Shown in pieces: positions 6,911 to 7,671 of a stretch of 7,671 nucleotides of DNA. The DNA lies in NCBI RefSeq assembly GCF_946885885.1, contig NZ_CAMPHN010000194.1, forward strand, positions 1 to 7,671. Reading direction: 5' to 3'. Under the pieces are notes generated by a model that was not told the DNA's origin, did no database searches, and was given only the letters and a program-made list of their open reading frames with translations. Source of the DNA: an uncultured Pseudomonas sp. (lineage in GTDB: Bacteria; Pseudomonadota; Gammaproteobacteria; Pseudomonadales; Pseudomonadaceae). Position numbers and translations under genes: made by a program. Numbering within the stretch: position 1 is the first letter of the stretch; every line of letters begins with the position of its first letter.

Positions 6911-7150
6911 ATGCAGGCCTTAGAAGTAAAAAGCCTCCTGGAGGCTAAATTGCCGAACACCCAGGTAGAAGTTGAAGGCGAAGGCTGCAACTTTCAATTG
7001 AACCTCATCAGTGACGAATTGGCCGCCCTCAGCCCGGTCAAGCGCCAGCAACAGATTTACGCCCACCTGAATGCCTGGATCGCCGATGGCAGTATCCACG
7101 CCGTGAGCATGAAATTCTTCAGCCGTGCCGATTGGGCCGCGCGCTCCTAA
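6911..7150 (+). CDS. ibaG: BolA-family protein IbaG (YrbA-like)
   Basis: IbaG is a small BolA-family protein. In E. coli it forms [2Fe-2S]-bridged complexes with a monothiol glutaredoxin and has been linked to acid stress. The 79-residue product has the class II KH-like BolA layout: helix LEVKSLLEAKLP, a strand-turn-strand with VEVEGEGCNFQLNLIS, helix VKRQQQIYAHLNAWIADG, then IHAVSMKFFSRADWAAR. The invariant His is His63. The turn carries Cys26-Asn-Phe where E. coli IbaG has a His. The start at 6911 has GAGG (6901-6904) six bases upstream; an in-frame TTG at 6863 lacks such support. It precedes murA by 12 bases and is probably cotranscribed with it, as in many gammaproteobacteria. E. coli IbaG is slightly longer at its C-terminus. 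Confidence 0.9.
   Translation: MQALEVKSLLEAKLPNTQVEVEGEGCNFQLNLISDELAALSPVKRQQQIYAHLNAWIADGSIHAVSMKFFSRADWAARS

Positions 7151-7671
<521 letters not shown>

Overview
The window is about 60% GC and reads as a chromosomal segment of a Pseudomonas-type gammaproteobacterium. The organism is inferred from gene order and protein similarity; no 16S or other taxonomic marker is present. It is a core envelope-biogenesis locus and is fully coding-dense. I see no mobile element, CRISPR array, tRNA, rRNA or sign of horizontal transfer.

Left half (minus strand, about 3430 down to 30): kdsD, kdsC, lptC, lptA and lptB form one tightly packed operon. KdsD and KdsC make Kdo, the inner-core LPS sugar. LptC, LptA and LptB belong to the bridge and motor that move LPS from the inner to the outer membrane. 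In related genomes rpoN follows lptB; it would lie just left of base 1.

Centre (3374-3693): a 320-base divergent intergenic region. It carries a perfect TATAAT facing kdsD, and an extended -10 (TGcTATAGT) facing mlaF. A sigma-54-like -24/-12 motif is superimposed on the mlaF promoter. There is also a cluster of short inverted repeats and a hairpin in the mlaF leader.

Right half (plus strand, 3694-6722): mlaF, mlaE, mlaD, mlaC and mlaB encode the Mla phospholipid transport system that maintains outer-membrane lipid asymmetry. Most junctions overlap by stop/start codons (TGATG, GTGA), so translation is probably coupled. A strong intrinsic terminator follows mlaB. Then come ibaG (a BolA-family protein with Cys rather than His at the cluster-ligand position) and the 5' part of murA, which makes the first committed peptidoglycan precursor and runs off the right edge.

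One divergent control region therefore sits between LPS synthesis/export and phospholipid trafficking, the two processes that build the asymmetric outer membrane, with a peptidoglycan gene next door. All genes belong to known families. I did not find a previously undescribed system; the most interesting items are regulatory (overlapping sigma-54/sigma-70 signatures at mlaF) and one residue-level variation in IbaG.
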